Below, one piece after another: positions 1 through 11,411 of a stretch of 64,000 nucleotides of DNA; the first letter of the stretch is position 1, and each line of letters starts with the position of its first letter. The stretch is taken from positions 434,001-498,000 of the forward strand of contig NC_057370.1 in assembly GCF_016906535.1 (NCBI RefSeq), written 5' to 3'. The notes under the pieces were generated by a model, which saw nothing but the letters and a program-made list of their open reading frames with translations, searched no databases and was not told the origin of the DNA. Source of the stretch: Rhizoctonia solani. Its lineage: Eukaryota > Basidiomycota > Agaricomycetes > Cantharellales > Ceratobasidiaceae. The position numbers and the translations under genes are program-made.

Positions 1-449
1 GGAGTCCAAGCACCTGACAGCGTGATTGGTAGGGTCATCTACGCATTTTTCAGACGACAGATATCGCAGTATGTTGCGCTCCTCCTCCCCTTCCTCGTCG
101 TCGTCGTAAGGTATAATCATTTTGATGACAACCCGAAGGTCGTCCTTTATACGCACGGCATCTAGTACTCGAGTCGGCTATTTATAGCTTGAACATCGAT
201 CACTATGTCAGCTAGGAATAAATCACTACATACCAGTGAGTCAATACTATCCTCACAATCATATGGGTTGGCGCCACTAAGCTTCCAAGATGGAACCCAT
301 CCAGGCCGATATCGAGGACGTAATTGATAGCCTTTGGAGACAAGATAAGGCTGGAAATGAACCCAGTTTTTCTCCGCCTCAGAGAGTTCCTCAGGTGTGA
401 GGGAGGATACGTCTGGAAAGCGGAGGGCTTGGTACGAGAGATTGGACAT
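1..449 (-). CDS. Protein kinase-like gene, copy K1 (partial)
   Basis: Exon 1 starts at the ATG at 449 and runs to a GTATGT donor at 233. A 56-bp intron ends at 178 and the second exon runs off the left edge. Exon 1 carries the motif FQPYLVSKGYQLRPRYRPGW, which is nearly the same in the intact paralogue at 29.1-30.4 kb. Exon 2 starts TRVLDAV and has VVIKMI, matching the position of the ATP-binding lysine (VAIK in typical kinases), followed by an acidic stretch and VRCLDS. The intron sits at exactly the same codon as in the paralogue. The catalytic and C-terminal lobes lie outside the window, so activity cannot be judged. It belongs with the expanded agaricomycete kinases whose catalytic loop has the form HRD....N; the substrate is unknown. 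It faces away from the coiled-coil gene at 1060. Confidence 0.75.
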
Positions 450-1059
450 CTAGTGGCTGTCTTTCGTTTACTTATGGGATGTAAAGAAATCTATGCGAGT
501 GTCAAGTATGCTAATGCGAGTTTGTCGCAGAATTGATGCAGGGTCGTAGGACAGGGAGAGGGTTTTGGACCTCGTTGGGGGTTGTGCTTTGGCCAGAGTC
601 AATGAGCTCGATCACGAAGACTCTGTGAGAAGCATTGCGGCGGATAACTCATCATGTGCTTCCTAATAATGCCTTGTGACATGGGCCCGGTATGAATAAG
701 GTATACCCCAAAAGGGTAGTGTTGCTCCATGTGAGCACGTGAATGTTGTGACTCGGAACATTCCTACATGGTGCGACTCAATGATAATTATGAAATACTC
801 TGACTATGACTCAGATCAAACTTAGAGCATCAATGCTGTCTTGAAAACACGCAAGCCATGAATGGGTGTCTGTAGCTCAATTGGAGGTTACGGGAACACC
901 CATTACCTCCTTAGTACGGTTAATCCTCTACAATCCCAAGGGTATGGAAGCGCATGCTGATGTTAGAACCCGAATGCATAAATCCGGCTGGAAGTTTGAG
1001 TCCAAGTACAGTCTTACACTCCTCCACCAAAAGCTCTCTTTTCCCACAACTTTACAGAT
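450..1059. promoter_or_regulatory. Intergenic region between divergent K1 and B1 genes
   Basis: About 610 bp separate the kinase start from the first recognisable exon of the plus-strand gene. No gene was recognised here. It presumably holds both promoters. A short open frame at 866-1069 could be an upstream exon of the plus-strand gene but has no visible similarity to the paralogous locus. Confidence 0.4.
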
Positions 1060-2505
1060 TTGCCTATAGTACATATGCCCTCTAAGCCTAGTCACGCCAG
1101 TAGAGGGACTGACAAGCCTACACAAATATTCGAGCCCACTCATCGCTACATGCCATACGAGAAAATTGGCAGGGAGAGTGCTACCGATATTCTTCAACAA
1201 GTTGATAAAATACTTCAAAGCGCTAACACAGTCCTCGAAAACCACAAAGATTATCTCCCTTCAGCCGAATTTGCAGCACTTAAGAAGGCTTATTGCCGGC
1301 AAGAGTCATCTCTTCCTTAGTGATATGTAGTTGAAGTTCATTGTTTTAATCAGATATCACTGGCAGATGACCAACGAGTCTCAAGAAGATCGTGCGTATT
1401 ACGACAAACGCATTAGGGAGAGTCGAATACTTTCCCAGCTCTATGCTAATAGGCAAACACATCAGGATCGAGCACAAGTACTCTTGTACAAGGTCGAGGC
1501 TTTTCAGACGAAAGTCCTAGTGAGTATTTACGCAACAATATCTCCCCACTTGAATTCGGTTTGACTATAATCGCTTCGAGTCCGCCAGCCGAAATTCCCA
1601 CTCGAAAAATGCGCTTATGCTCTTCGAGGACGAATTGACTGAATCTCCTGAGCCACCAAGCGTACGTGTTGTACGTGATTATTGGGCCACCCAGCTCACG
1701 ATTGACCAGACTTCAACTGTTAACTCGTTTACTTCTTGGTTTTCATTTGGTGGGACCTGTGTCACAAGTTCCGAAGGTGGGTTGGATCTGGGTCAGCAAT
1801 TCATCGTACAACGGCGGTTCATTGTATCCTGAAAGCAGAAACATCGGGAGCCCGTTCAAAAATTTCACTTGCTGCTAAACAGGAAGGTGAGTTATTATGT
1901 ATGGGCTGTCCAGCTAAGTAAAGTTTGACTATAAAACTGAAAGACGAATTCATCGTCTCCGTCACTCACTTCCCCAAACCACCCAATGAGTCCGTAGACA
2001 GCTCTGAAACAGAGCCTGGTGGTGGAGATCTAATGGGAGCGGGGAATCAGATCTATAGGAGGATGATAGCATTCGAGAATCAAGACAGGCGGATCGAAAT
2101 AATTGGTGATTTTCCGCAAATCGTTGCATTTTGAATAAGCCTTATTTAGGAATAATATTCATTCTAGATCCAAAGCCATACGCCCTGGAGAGTAACCAAA
2201 CTTACATAGGTAGGGATTCGTGAGTCTCTGCCACATGGCTAAATTAAGTCCATGGCCCCCGGTAGCCGAGAGCGCACTACAAGCCATGTCGGAGCTTGGA
2301 CAAGGTTTATTGAGCCAATCTGACTCGGGGATGTAAGCCTACCGCTCATTTCAATTGTTTCACCAGCGTCTCCTAATCATTAATGCACAGTCCTTCGGGT
2401 TCTCAAATCACCGCTGATGCCCTTTCGCAAACTCAATCAATTGAAACAACAATTCAGAAGTTCAAGAAGCTATCGGTGGCTGAAGAACCCCACAGCACCC
2501 AATAA
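1060..2505 (+). CDS. Coiled-coil protein of unknown function, copy B1
   Basis: I do not recognise a known domain. The reading is a multi-exon gene: a first exon around 1060-1305 with a helical stretch (ILQQVDKILQSANTVLENHK), an exon around 1370-1519 ending at a GTGAGT donor, and an exon around 1580-1660 (LMLFEDELTESPEPP) ending at GTACGT. Further exons lie near 1885-1910, 1925-2110 (IYRRMIAFENQDRRIEII) and 2236-2335. A last exon at about 2391-2505 ends IQKFKKLSVAEEP...TAA. Each main block has a recognisable counterpart in the same order in the plus-strand gene at about 30.95-32.13 kb, for example GILEDSMRVLESHERLM and SYRQILILESKDK. That is the best evidence that it is a real gene. The composition is charged and helical, suggesting a coiled coil. 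Exact exon ends are uncertain. Confidence 0.5.
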
Positions 2506-3519
2506 CCACATGTCAAATTTCTTAAAGTCACCCGGCTGATTGAATGGTCCGATGCAAATCGTCGCTTACACGGTAGCTAAGATATTGATTTCATGCGGTC
2601 ACTGTTTGCTTTGTCTTCAGTTACAGCGCCACCTGATTCCAAGCAACTGTTGAATGAACCAACTTATATATAAATTGTTATTTCTTCAGTTACCTTGGTT
2701 TGAGGGGGTGATTTATGTTTGGCGTTGATCTATGCACTGACAGCTCGGCGCTAAACCATTACTATGTTGGTATCAGGGCCCCTGCGGATTCGGATTGAAT
2801 TGGTTTAAGTGGGGATCCATTGGATCCTATGAAAGAAACTGGCCCGAATCAGATTTGACTCGCCGAACTTGCGGTTACTGAACCGAGTTGCAAGCATCAC
2901 ATGCGTTGTAATAAATGCCGTATATGGAATACATTAGTGTATGCAACTACGGACAATACATGCGATGCAACACCTAAGATCCAAGATAATACCCCTACCC
3001 GTTCTCTAGCATTATACCAGCCCTATAACTCATAAAGGTATGAGCAGTTCCTGTAGAAATACGCAAGGTGGGCGTTAGCTGATTTACGCAGGCGTGCCTT
3101 GCAGGATGCGCCCTTGGGCCTCCCTAACCCCTCCGGCTAGCATCCCTCTCTCTTCGTCAAAAGTTGCAACTTTAACATATATTGTAGATATGTACATACA
3201 CAATCTATTGAATAGACTTGTTAGCCTCCCAAAATTCAAGCCTGTTTGGGCGTGATGTGACTATCAGCTCTTATTGGGCTCAGGGAAGGACCCAGTAAGA
3301 GTGGCATTGGCACAGCCACAAGTTGGCAAGGGCGGTTGGCAGGTGTGAGGGGGAGTCTGGGGTCTAGGCACTTCAGGAAGTTGTGTTGGTGGATCATCTT
3401 TGAACATAAACAAGGATGCCTCTCAAAAAGGAAGCATATTGGGAAGATAAACCTGCAGAAGGCTTGAGATGATAAGGCAGCTTATTTTCATTTTTGGCCC
3501 TCCTTCTCAGGAAAAAATG
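2506..3519. other. Gene-free stretch
   Basis: No reading frame with recognisable protein similarity and no tRNA was found. The segment separates the B1 gene from the repeat-rich region that begins at about 3.5 kb. Confidence 0.4.
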
Positions 3520-3664
3520 TTGGTGCAATTAAAGTCAGGGTTAGTAAATGGTGCAATGAACTGCAACTGCATGTCATTGCACCACTGAACTAGTGTAACA
3601 ACATGCAATTGTAGTTCAATGCACCATTTACTAACCATGGCTTTAATCTCAGCAATTGCACTAA
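3520..3664. repeat. Imperfect hairpin, MITE-like
   Basis: The left arm begins TTGGTGCAATT at 3520. The right arm ends AATTGCACTAA at 3664 and is its inverted copy over about 58-64 bases, with a few mismatches and one 6-base gap. A shared core is TTAGTAAATGGTGCA. No coding potential was seen. It could be a miniature foldback element or a source of hairpin RNA. Confidence 0.65.
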
Positions 3665-3723
3665 ATTGCACCTGTTGAAAGGTTGTCAAACTTAATGTAT
3701 ATAACAGTAAAATGGATAAGATA

Positions 3724-4312
3724 TGTCATAGGCACACTCAATACCAGGGAATTTATTCCCATTTTCTCAAATCTAAACAGAGTCAAACAGATAACATTTT
3801 TGATCATGTGACTTTGGTGCTTATACCACACCCTAAGCACCTTGCCATGTCCCCCTCCTTGCTTACTCAGCTACATAGCCACCTCCACCTCCAATAACAT
3901 CATTATAATACATAGGTGACACATATGCATGAGTAAGGCTGCAGCAAGAGCAGGGTTCATGTTTCATATAGTACTTCCTTTCCCACACAATGTATTTGTA
4001 ATTAGTTAGTCTGTAGAATATATAAGGAGGCCAATCAACCATGGTAGCACCCAGGTTGATTACCTCTTGTTGCATCACCCCATTGTACAAGGACCTTGGG
4101 TCTGGTAAATACTTAGTTACTTACATAGTCACTGCCTTAAGTGGCTTTGTTGTTGTACTTAGATAGCTCAACACTGCATTAAGCAGTTCTGCCTTTGTAG
4201 TATAGTTGCTTGTTGTTGTAGTATAGGTCCCTGTTGCCCTAAGCAACTTACTCATTGTACTCCATGGACACATGTGCCAACCCCCATGCCATCCCAGACC
4301 AGGTCTAGGTCA
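3724..4312 (+). mobile_element. Solo LTR, family A
   Basis: This 589-bp repeat is homologous to the LTRs at 6011-7138, 23120-23696 and 24557-25148. Shared blocks include GGAATTTATTCCCATTTT, ATATAAGGAGGCCAA and the closing GTCTAGG..CA. It is flanked on both sides by AGATA (3719-3723 and 4313-4317), a 5-bp target-site duplication typical of Ty3/gypsy integration. No internal region is attached, so it is a solo LTR left by LTR-LTR recombination. Confidence 0.8.
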
Positions 4313-4388
4313 AGATATATATCTGTATTAAGAGAGAGAGGAAGATGGTGGCAATGGACTTGCCCTAGGTGCTCTCTATATACATAAG

Positions 4389-4474
4389 TGTCATAAACAG
4401 AGGAAAACAGAACTAGCTGGAATTGAACCAGCTTGACCACTAAGCAACAGAGCCCTATTACTCCTCTGCTGACA
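4389..4474 (-). repeat. tRNA-like 86-bp repeat, copy 1
   Basis: The unit is bounded by TGTCA and TGACA. On the minus strand it contains GCTTAGTGGTCAAGC, resembling a pol III A box, and GGTTCAATTCC, matching a B box. GCTGG-TTCAATT-CCAGC forms a perfect 5-bp stem with a 7-nt loop, like a T arm, at 4416-4432. An outer stem CAGAGGA/TCCTCTG closes a 71-nt unit. It is not a normal tRNA: 11 nt separate the T-arm from the outer stem and the A and B boxes are too close. A second copy of the same length is at 24063-24148. Confidence 0.55.
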
Positions 4475-4492
4475 ACCCATGATTACACCTGC

Positions 4493-5306
4493 TGTTAAGA
4501 GTTGTGTAAGTACAGGAGTAAGAAAGAATTATTGTATACAAAATGTATATGGGAATAACTAAGAACTAGTATTAAGAATCAGAATATATGTTATGGATAT
4601 GACATTTCTTCCATAATCTGTACTTATTTTATTAATTACACAAGTAATATTACAGTAAATAAAATGAGATAAAGATGCAAACTAGGGTTTTTAAGGTCCC
4701 TCTTCCCAATTGCAACCTATACAAAACCTCTAAGCATCAGGAATACCCTCAATATGCAATATCTTTTGCATATATGCTGTTTTCTCACTCATTTAAATAC
4801 ATATAAATTCAGCTGAGTAGATAAACAGTAACAAGTAGTATTTATCCTGTTTGTAATATTTATTGTTCAAGATTCCATCTTGTGGATACACACAGAAATG
4901 TTCAGGGTCCCCCCTGTTGCATAGGCAAGTGCTCTGGTGCTTAATCAGTGCTTAAGCGCCAACACACTTGCCTATGCAACAGGGGGACCCTGAACATTTC
5001 TGTGTGTATCCACAAGATGGAATCTTGAACAATAAATATTACAAACAGGATAAATACTACTTGTTACTGTTTATCTACTCAGCTGAATTTATATGTATTT
5101 AAATGAGTGAGAAAACAGCATATATGCAAAAGATATTGCATATTGAGGGTATTCCTGATGCTTAGAGGTTTTGTATAGGTTGCAATTGGGAAGAGGGACC
5201 TTAAAAACCCTAGTTTGCATCTTTATCTCATTTTATTTACTGTAATATTACTTGTGTAATTAATAAAATAAGTACAGATTATGGAAGAAATGTCATATCC
5301 ATAACA
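4493..5306. mobile_element. Rearranged family-F LTR-like repeat containing a palindrome
   Basis: It begins TGTTAAGAGTTGTG, as does the copy at 10510. It ends ATCCATAACA, as does the copy at 18754. After about 95 bp the 3' part of the repeat is present twice in inverted order, forming the palindrome annotated separately. The five bases on each side (CCTGC left, GGTTC right) do not match, so this copy is not a simple insertion. The same left flank continues uninterrupted at 24160-24170, which marks the original insertion point. Confidence 0.7.
4589..5306. repeat. Near-perfect palindrome, arms of about 342 bp
   Basis: The left arm 4589-4931 starts TGTTATGGATATGAC and the right arm 4965-5306 ends GTCATATCCATAACA. 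Read against each other they differ only by one base in a C/G run. The 33-bp loop (4932-4964) is itself part of the inverted copy, up to a short CACT...TGCC junction. The right arm is homologous to 18401-18754, which shows the normal single-copy form. Confidence 0.9.
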
Positions 5307-6010
5307 GGTTCCTATAGGAATCTGTTACAAACTCCTTAATTATACCATTGGATTTGCCTGATTTTTCTATTATTTTTAGTATTTTTTACGGACTTGTTAT
5401 CTTATGTTTTCCAATCACGTGATCTCAACGCTTATTATGCCAAGATGCTGCGCCAAGATGCCATGCCAAGGGCACTTAGGAGAAATCCACGCTTCTGCGC
5501 AGCCTGCAGCACGCTTCTCATTTGTCTTATGTACTTCTTTTCCCATACGCACGGACCATGTAGATAGCACATTCTTGTCTATATACAACAGGGAAATTGC
5601 TTGGAAACCCCAAGTCAATTTTACCTTGTCTCATATCCATTGAGGAGGGATCTCAGCCAGTTAAGTAGCCGGCCCCCAGTTGATTCAGAAGTTAACCCCC
5701 TTACTTGTTCTCATCACTTCTCCCAGGCCTCAGGCCCCTTTGCAGTAGATAGTTAGTAGTATAAGCGCCATACACGTTAGTAGTATAGCCTTAGATAGAT
5801 TAGATAAGCAGTGCCTTGTAGTAGTACGGCCTAATGCGCCCAACCCACTAGCGTGTACCCACATTACCATGGTGTACAACAGAATCATTCAAAGGCACTG
5901 AGCAGAACTATGACACCCACAACAAGGAGCTATTGGCAATTATTAGGTCCTTTGAGTACTGGTGCATCTTCTTGGAAGGAACTTCACAGCCCATCACTGT
6001 CTTCACCAAC
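5307..6010 (+). pseudogene. Ty3/gypsy RNase H fragment (element E)
   Basis: Outside the LTR at 5323-5881, the plus strand encodes a short RNase H segment containing FKGTEQNYDTHNKELLAI, then SFEYWCIFLEG and ITVFTN. This is the region after the reverse transcriptase of chromoviruses. It is truncated on both sides, has a TAG upstream and ends exactly where a family-A LTR begins at 6011. It is a dead fragment. Confidence 0.75.
5323..5881 (+). mobile_element. Solo LTR, family B
   Basis: The 559-bp element starts TGTTACAAAC and ends GGTGTACAACA, and is flanked by GAATC on both sides (5318-5322 and 5882-5886). It is homologous in inverted orientation to 19558-20118, for example at GCCAAGATGCTGCGCCAAGA. 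It interrupts the RNase H fragment E. Confidence 0.85.
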
Positions 6011-7138
6011 TGTCCTAGATGTCTGTAAGGATGTCAAGGCAGCAGGCGCTTACAGCTGTATGTAACTAAGTGGAGAAACCACTTAAGGTGGTGTGGGTGC
6101 TACCTACAACAACAACCAACTATACTACAGCAGCCAAGCCTGCAAGGGCAATGGCAAGCTAGCTAAGTACAACCAAGAAGCCGCTTAAGGCAGTGTGGAC
6201 TAATAGGACTAAGTAGTTACTGGACCTAAGGTCCTTGTACAATGTAGAGATGCAACAAGAGGTAATCAACCTGGGTGTTACCATGGTTGGTTTGGCCTCC
6301 TTATATATTACAGACAAGAGCTAATTACAAATACATGATGTGCAATACTGTATCAAATAAGTGTCAGAGCCAATAACTACCAAGAGGTAAAGCCCAACAA
6401 GCTATTGCCTAATATAGGACTTATCAGCAAGTGGGATCTAACAATGCTCTAAGGCAATTGCCAGATGAGGGGTTGGACAAGACCAATTGAGTAAGAGTGC
6501 ACTATGCTATAAAGATAGCTGGGCAAAGGACCTTTGACAGTGACTGGTATGCTCTCAGGCAATACTCTTAATTGTATGTCTTAGGGTAGTAGGTGTTGGA
6601 AGGGATAAGAGGTTGAGTTCTGAGGCTTAAGGCTCTCAGAACCCTCCTTATATATTCAACAAGCAAGGGGAATAGTATATACAGTGACAAACACAATAAC
6701 AAAGATAAGGTCACATGACCAGAGATAAGAAAACAAGATCACATGACTAAAGGTCATGTGATGAGATTACATAGTAAGCGCTCAGCGCCTAAATAGCATA
6801 AAGATGCATATATCCATAAATCTTCATGAAAATAGCGCATATATTCACTATTTCTTTGACTTAGTGGATTCTAAGGTGGTCACGCCTCTAGGGCATGACA
6901 ATAAGAACACTGCTCTGCAGTTGGCCTTACTCATGCATATGTGTCACTGACATGTCATAGTGATGTCATCAAGTGGAGGTGGCTATGTGTGCTGAGGTAA
7001 GCACAGAATGGGACATGGCTTGGTGCTTAGCGTAGGTTATAAGTGCCAATGTCATGTGATCAAAAATGTAGTCTGTTTGTCTTTGTTTAAATTCAAGAAA
7101 ATAGGATTAAACTCCCTGGTATGCATGTGTCTACAACA
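6011..7138 (-). mobile_element. Family-A LTR, 3' LTR of chromovirus C
   Basis: On the minus strand the LTR begins TGTTGTAGACACATG directly after the integrase/chromodomain frame and a purine tract (AGAGGGGGGGCAG). It ends at 6011 (ATCTAGGACA read on the minus strand). Without the nested solo LTR at 6362-6900 and its extra TSD copy it is about 584 bp, like its sister copies. It contains degenerate CTTAAG-centred subrepeats. Confidence 0.75.
6362..6900 (-). mobile_element. Solo LTR, family C
   Basis: The 539-bp insert starts TGTCAGAG and ends GGGCATGACA. It is flanked by ATAAG on both sides (6357-6361 and 6901-6905). It interrupts the family-A LTR. Read on the minus strand it begins TGTCATGCCCTAGAGGC, like the plus-strand copy at 7936. 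Confidence 0.85.
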
Positions 7139-7935
7139 CTGCCCCCCCTCTAAGGGCCTTGGCAGCGCCAAGGGCCTTCTTTCTCATCTCTTCTTTGTAC
7201 TTCTGCAAAATTTTCCCTGCATTCTTCAGGTTTTCCCAGGGTTCCCATGTGTTTTCCTCTGGTTCATAGCCTTTCCATTTGACTCTGAAAAACCATTTTC
7301 TGTCTCTTTCCTCCATGTCTGTTATTCCCTCAACTTTGTATTCCTCCTCCCCATCCACAGTGACTGGTGGAGGGCAGTTCTTGAAGGCGCGCTTCTTGTC
7401 CCTCTTAACTCTTGACAATAATCCTACATAGAAGACATTGTGGATTCTCATTGAAGGTGAGAGTTCTAGTTGGTAGGCTTGATTGGAGATTTTCTTGGAT
7501 ATTTTGAAGGGGCCTAGGTGTTGTTTGGTTAGCTTTGGACTCAGGGTCTTTAGCTTCATGTTTCTGGCATCTAGCCAGGCCTCTTCTCCTACTTCAAACT
7601 CTACCAGTTCTCCTGGCTCTCCAGCTGTCATGCATGTTTTGGATTGCTGGAGTGCTGCTTCTATTTCCCACCACTGAGTCTCCATTTGTGTTGCCAAGTT
7701 GTCAGCTCCTGGTACACTGGTGGGAATGTTGCTAGGGGTTAGAGCCAGCTCCCATCCATATAGCACCTTGAAGGGGGACTTTCCCATAGAACTATGGACT
7801 GCATTGTTGTAAGCAAACTCCACCATGGGCAACCATTTTACCCAGTCCTTCTGGTTAATGCCAGAGTAAGGCCATAGGAAGTGCTCAACTGTGGGGTTTA
7901 CACATTCTGTTTGTCCATTGCTCTGTGGATGGTAG

Positions 7936-8467
7936 TGTCATGACCCAAGAGGCATGAACACAGATACCTTATTATTCTATTATCTTTTTATCTAAATTTT
8001 ACGAATTATATGGACCAGGGGATGTTCCCAACATGACCACAGGCCATGCAGGACTCCCCTGGCAGAGCAATCAACATGGAATGTGAATAGTCCCTTTGTT
8101 TAGCCTGTTAGCTTTGTCCTCTGGTTACTTAGTTACCATATGTCCTTAGTTGCATTGTTCTATTGTTCTCTTAGTTACCCATACCTTTGTAGTATGTCTT
8201 CCATTGTTCTCCTTTGTACTTTACAGTTCCCTTGTTCTGTATGATGTATATATGAAGGGAGAGTTCTGGCATTCAGACCAGAACTTGACCTCCTGTCAAT
8301 CTACTGACTACCCTCCCCACTCTCCTGCTCTACTCTAAGGGGTCTTGTGCCATATTTGGCAAGTAATCTCTCTATCTAAAGTGTTGGTTGCAGTCTTCTG
8401 CTTATACCCAAAGCCAGCACTCCCTCTTTAGGCATTTATCCCATTCTTTATTAGTCAGACTCTGACA
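7936..8467 (+). mobile_element. Solo LTR, family C
   Basis: The 532-bp insert starts TGTCATGACCCAAGAGGC and ends CTCTGACA, flanked by GGTAG on both sides (7931-7935 and 8468-8472). It splits the integrase of element C. It is the same family as 6362-6900 but in the opposite orientation. Confidence 0.85.
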
Positions 8468-8984
8468 GGTAGGCCAAGGAGAAGTGTGGGTCTATCCCCA
8501 GGCATTGATACAGGGCCCTGAGGAATTTGTTGTTGAAAACCTTCCCTCAATCCAATACTGTTTTTTTGGGCATACCATACCACTTCCATACATGGCATAG
8601 GAATAGGTCTGCTAGTTCTGGGGCCTTAAGTTTCTTGGAACATTCTACCAGGATGACATATTTGGTAAAACTGTCCACTATGACCAGGATGGAGCTGTTG
8701 CTTCCATCTTTGGGTAGGTCCACAATCATGTTGTACAACATGTGCTGCCATGGTTGCAATGGTAATTGAAGCAGTTGCAGTGGTATGGGAATGTACTTTG
8801 GCTTTTGGATCCATTGGCAGGTCTTGCACAAGTCAACATGCCAGTAGGTATCAGCACAGATGCCTGGCCAGTAGTAATTGCATGAGACTAGTTCCAGAGT
8901 ATGTTCTTGGCCTGGATGTCCAGCCAAGGGGCTATCATGGAAGATCTGGAGTAGGTCTGTTTGGAGTGTACCAACGTCAGGGAC

Positions 8985-10092
8985 TGTTATAGATAGGAAA
9001 AAAGGTAATAAAACTAATTACTCTAAAGAGGAAAGAAAGTAACCAAAAGAAGAGAAAAGACAAATAAGGTAACTGTCTAACTATGAAAGGTAAGAGCTTA
9101 AAAGGAAGAGTAAGACAAGAAGTCTATGCTAGTGTAATCAGAGTATATTAAAGTAACTAGATATCTTGCTATAAGAGTAGAGTGGTTAGTATCAGGGTGA
9201 TCCCTACCAATAACTAGTAATGTGTGTATTACTGTTCAGCAGGCAACGCAAGGTACAGACAGAATAGTACAAAACCTAAATGTCAGTCTCTGGAACTCAC
9301 TGTAATTTAATTGACAATTATGGAAATTTATTTCCCTGTCTCCAACAGCTGACAAGGGGGTAAGGGTGTTGTGGAAGCACCAATACTTGAGCAGACTGCC
9401 AGAGAGTCTTAGCAGGGTTGCACTCAAGCTGGTTATAGGCTCCCTGTATAGGTTGGGACCGTCCTAGAGGTTATATGCGCCAAACTTAAGAGCTTTTAGG
9501 CTAATTTACTATGTATGATACTTAAAGAGATCAATAGAAGAGGTTCTTAAGAGTCACACAAGGCTGAGAGAGGATGGTAAAATGTGATGCATTCAAAAGC
9601 CCAGTTCAAGGGGCTATTTATACCCTTAGAGGCCTGTGATTACTATATACAGTAGGGTAAGATACATGACAAGATGAAAAGAGATGAAATGTTAAGTGAG
9701 AGCCTATCTCACACAGCTATGCCTTATAAGAGTTAGCCTCCAGTCCTAAAAATATCCTTCCCCTCACTAAGACACTCTAGGAAAATGCTGAAACAAGCTG
9801 TGCTCTTAGTGAGGCCCAGACCTTCCTCTTGACTACTTGGGTTAGCAGCTTCTGGAAAGCAGAGTGCTTACTTAAGAACAGTCTTTCAGTTAGACTCAAG
9901 CTATTAAGCTTTTCCTTCAAAGGACTGTTTCTCCCTTAGTACCTTGAGTATTTACATGATTAAAAATAGTAGAAATAACAGAAAAATTCCAGGAATATTT
10001 CTATGTGCTTTACAAGTGTTTGTCTACACCAATTCCAAGGCTACATCATGTTTGCTTTGCTGTTCTTTACTACTTTATCCTGTTCCATAACA
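8985..10092 (-). mobile_element. Solo LTR-like insertion, family D
   Basis: The 1108-bp insert begins TGTTATAG and ends CCATAACA, flanked by GGGAC on both sides (8980-8984 and 10093-10097). It interrupts the pol of element C between RNase H and integrase. No coding sequence was recognised inside. It could be a long solo LTR or a small non-autonomous LTR element. The strand is assumed. Confidence 0.75.
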
Positions 10093-10509
10093 GGGACAAC
10101 AGTCCTTCCTTGATAGAATAACAACCTGGCTTCCATCTGATAGTCCTTGAATGCACATTTGATGGAAGGCAGGGCCTTGGATTTGTTTTGCAAGAATTGC
10201 AGGACCTCTTCTAGGGACTTGTCCTGATCCAGGGATAACTTGACCTGGTGTTGCAACTCCTTTTCTGGCAATACAAGCACAACATTGGCAAATACAGGGT
10301 CAGGAAGCATTGTCTGGTCAGCTGGGGGAACATTGGCATGGTTGGGGCGCATGACAGGGCATTGGGTTTCCCAGACTGCTTTCTGGGGCAGTAGACAATT
10401 TGGAAGTTGTATCCAGCAAGTAGCAGGTGCCATTGTGCATGGCAACAATTGAAGGTCCAGGACTCCTTCCAGTATTCCAAGTTGCAGTGATCTGTGAAAA
10501 CTGTGATTG

Positions 10510-10964
10510 TGTTAAGAGTTGTGTAAGTACAGGAGTAAGAAAGAATTACTATATGCAAAATGTATATGGGAATAACTAAGAACTAGTATTAAGAATCAGA
10601 ATATATGCACAGAATATATGTACAATATAGGCTAGGTTATCAGGAATAACAACTCCTAACAAATAGTCTAGCAACTATGAAGTGCAGGTGGTTGGTTATG
10701 TATAGTACCTTAGACTAATGTTACTTAAGCCTAAGTGACTAAGAGTATGTATACTTAAGGTTTCTGGGATAGTACCTTAAGTAAGAGGGTTACCTGACTA
10801 ATGTACAGGATTCATAGGATTTGCCTAATAAGTATAGGACTTATATATGCTTAAGTAAGACTTAAGACTTATGGGGTTTACCTAAAATATATCTAGGATT
10901 TAAGAGATGTTGTAGATAAAGCTATCTACAATATAGGGGGTATGGTGGATTGAAACACTTTCAC
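10510..10964 (+). mobile_element. Family-F repeat, left part
   Basis: It starts TGTTAAGAGTTGTG inside element C RNase H, with GATTG to its left. It is collinear with 4493-4588 over the first ~95 bp. The full-length element at 10965-17683 is inserted in it, and the repeat appears to continue at 17684. Confidence 0.65.
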
Positions 10965-11411
10965 TGTCACGACTAAGCTCGGACCTATGATACAAGTAGG
11001 TTTTAAAGTCCGTGGCCCTATCACCAATGGACTATGAGAACAAGAGGGGCGACAAAGGCCCAGGGGGTATGATGTAGGGTAGAGGGCAACAAAGGCCTGG
11101 TGAGTGATGCTTAAGTAAAGTGCACTAGGCTCAACAAGGGAGCAGGGCAATGGATAGGTAAGAACTCAGGTGAATTGACAAAGAGGTCAAGTCTTGCTGT
11201 TTTAGCGGCGACTTGACCTGGCTTATATACATGAGGAAAGCCACATCAAAAACAACAGTACTAAATAGTGAGTCATTTACAATTTCACCTCATATATCAA
11301 ATATGTCACGTGATCTTGATGATTCATAAATATATACCAAAGAAGGAAACTATCTCAGAAAAAAGGTAGAAAATAGTAGAAATTCATGTCATGCCAATGA
11401 AGGTCATGACA
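10965..11411 (-). repeat. 3' LTR of element G
   Basis: 447 bp, TGTCACGACTAAGC to AAGGTCATGACA on the plus strand. Five transitions separate it from the 5' LTR, about 1.1%. Confidence 0.93.

Larger units (their letters stand above)
7131..10509 (-). pseudogene. Chromovirus C pol remnant (RNase H-integrase-chromodomain)
   Basis: Three minus-strand pieces belong to one decayed Ty3/gypsy pol. 10093-10509 carries RNase H with TVFTDHCNLEYW. 8473-8984 carries the integrase zinc-binding segment (AGHPGQEHTLELVS ... CKTC) and the start of the catalytic core. 7131-7930 carries the end of integrase (NNAVHSSMGKSPF), a linker and a C-terminal chromodomain (KWKGYEPEENTWEPWENL). The pieces are separated by LTR insertions at 7936-8467 and 8985-10092. 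The 5' side is cut by the family-F repeat at 10510. Gag, protease and reverse transcriptase are missing. The element would have integrated through chromodomain targeting to modified histones; this copy is inactive. Confidence 0.85.

Noticed and set aside
866..930. TGTAGCTCAATTGG looks like a tRNA A box
   Set aside because: No proper B box or closing acceptor stem follows at tRNA distance.
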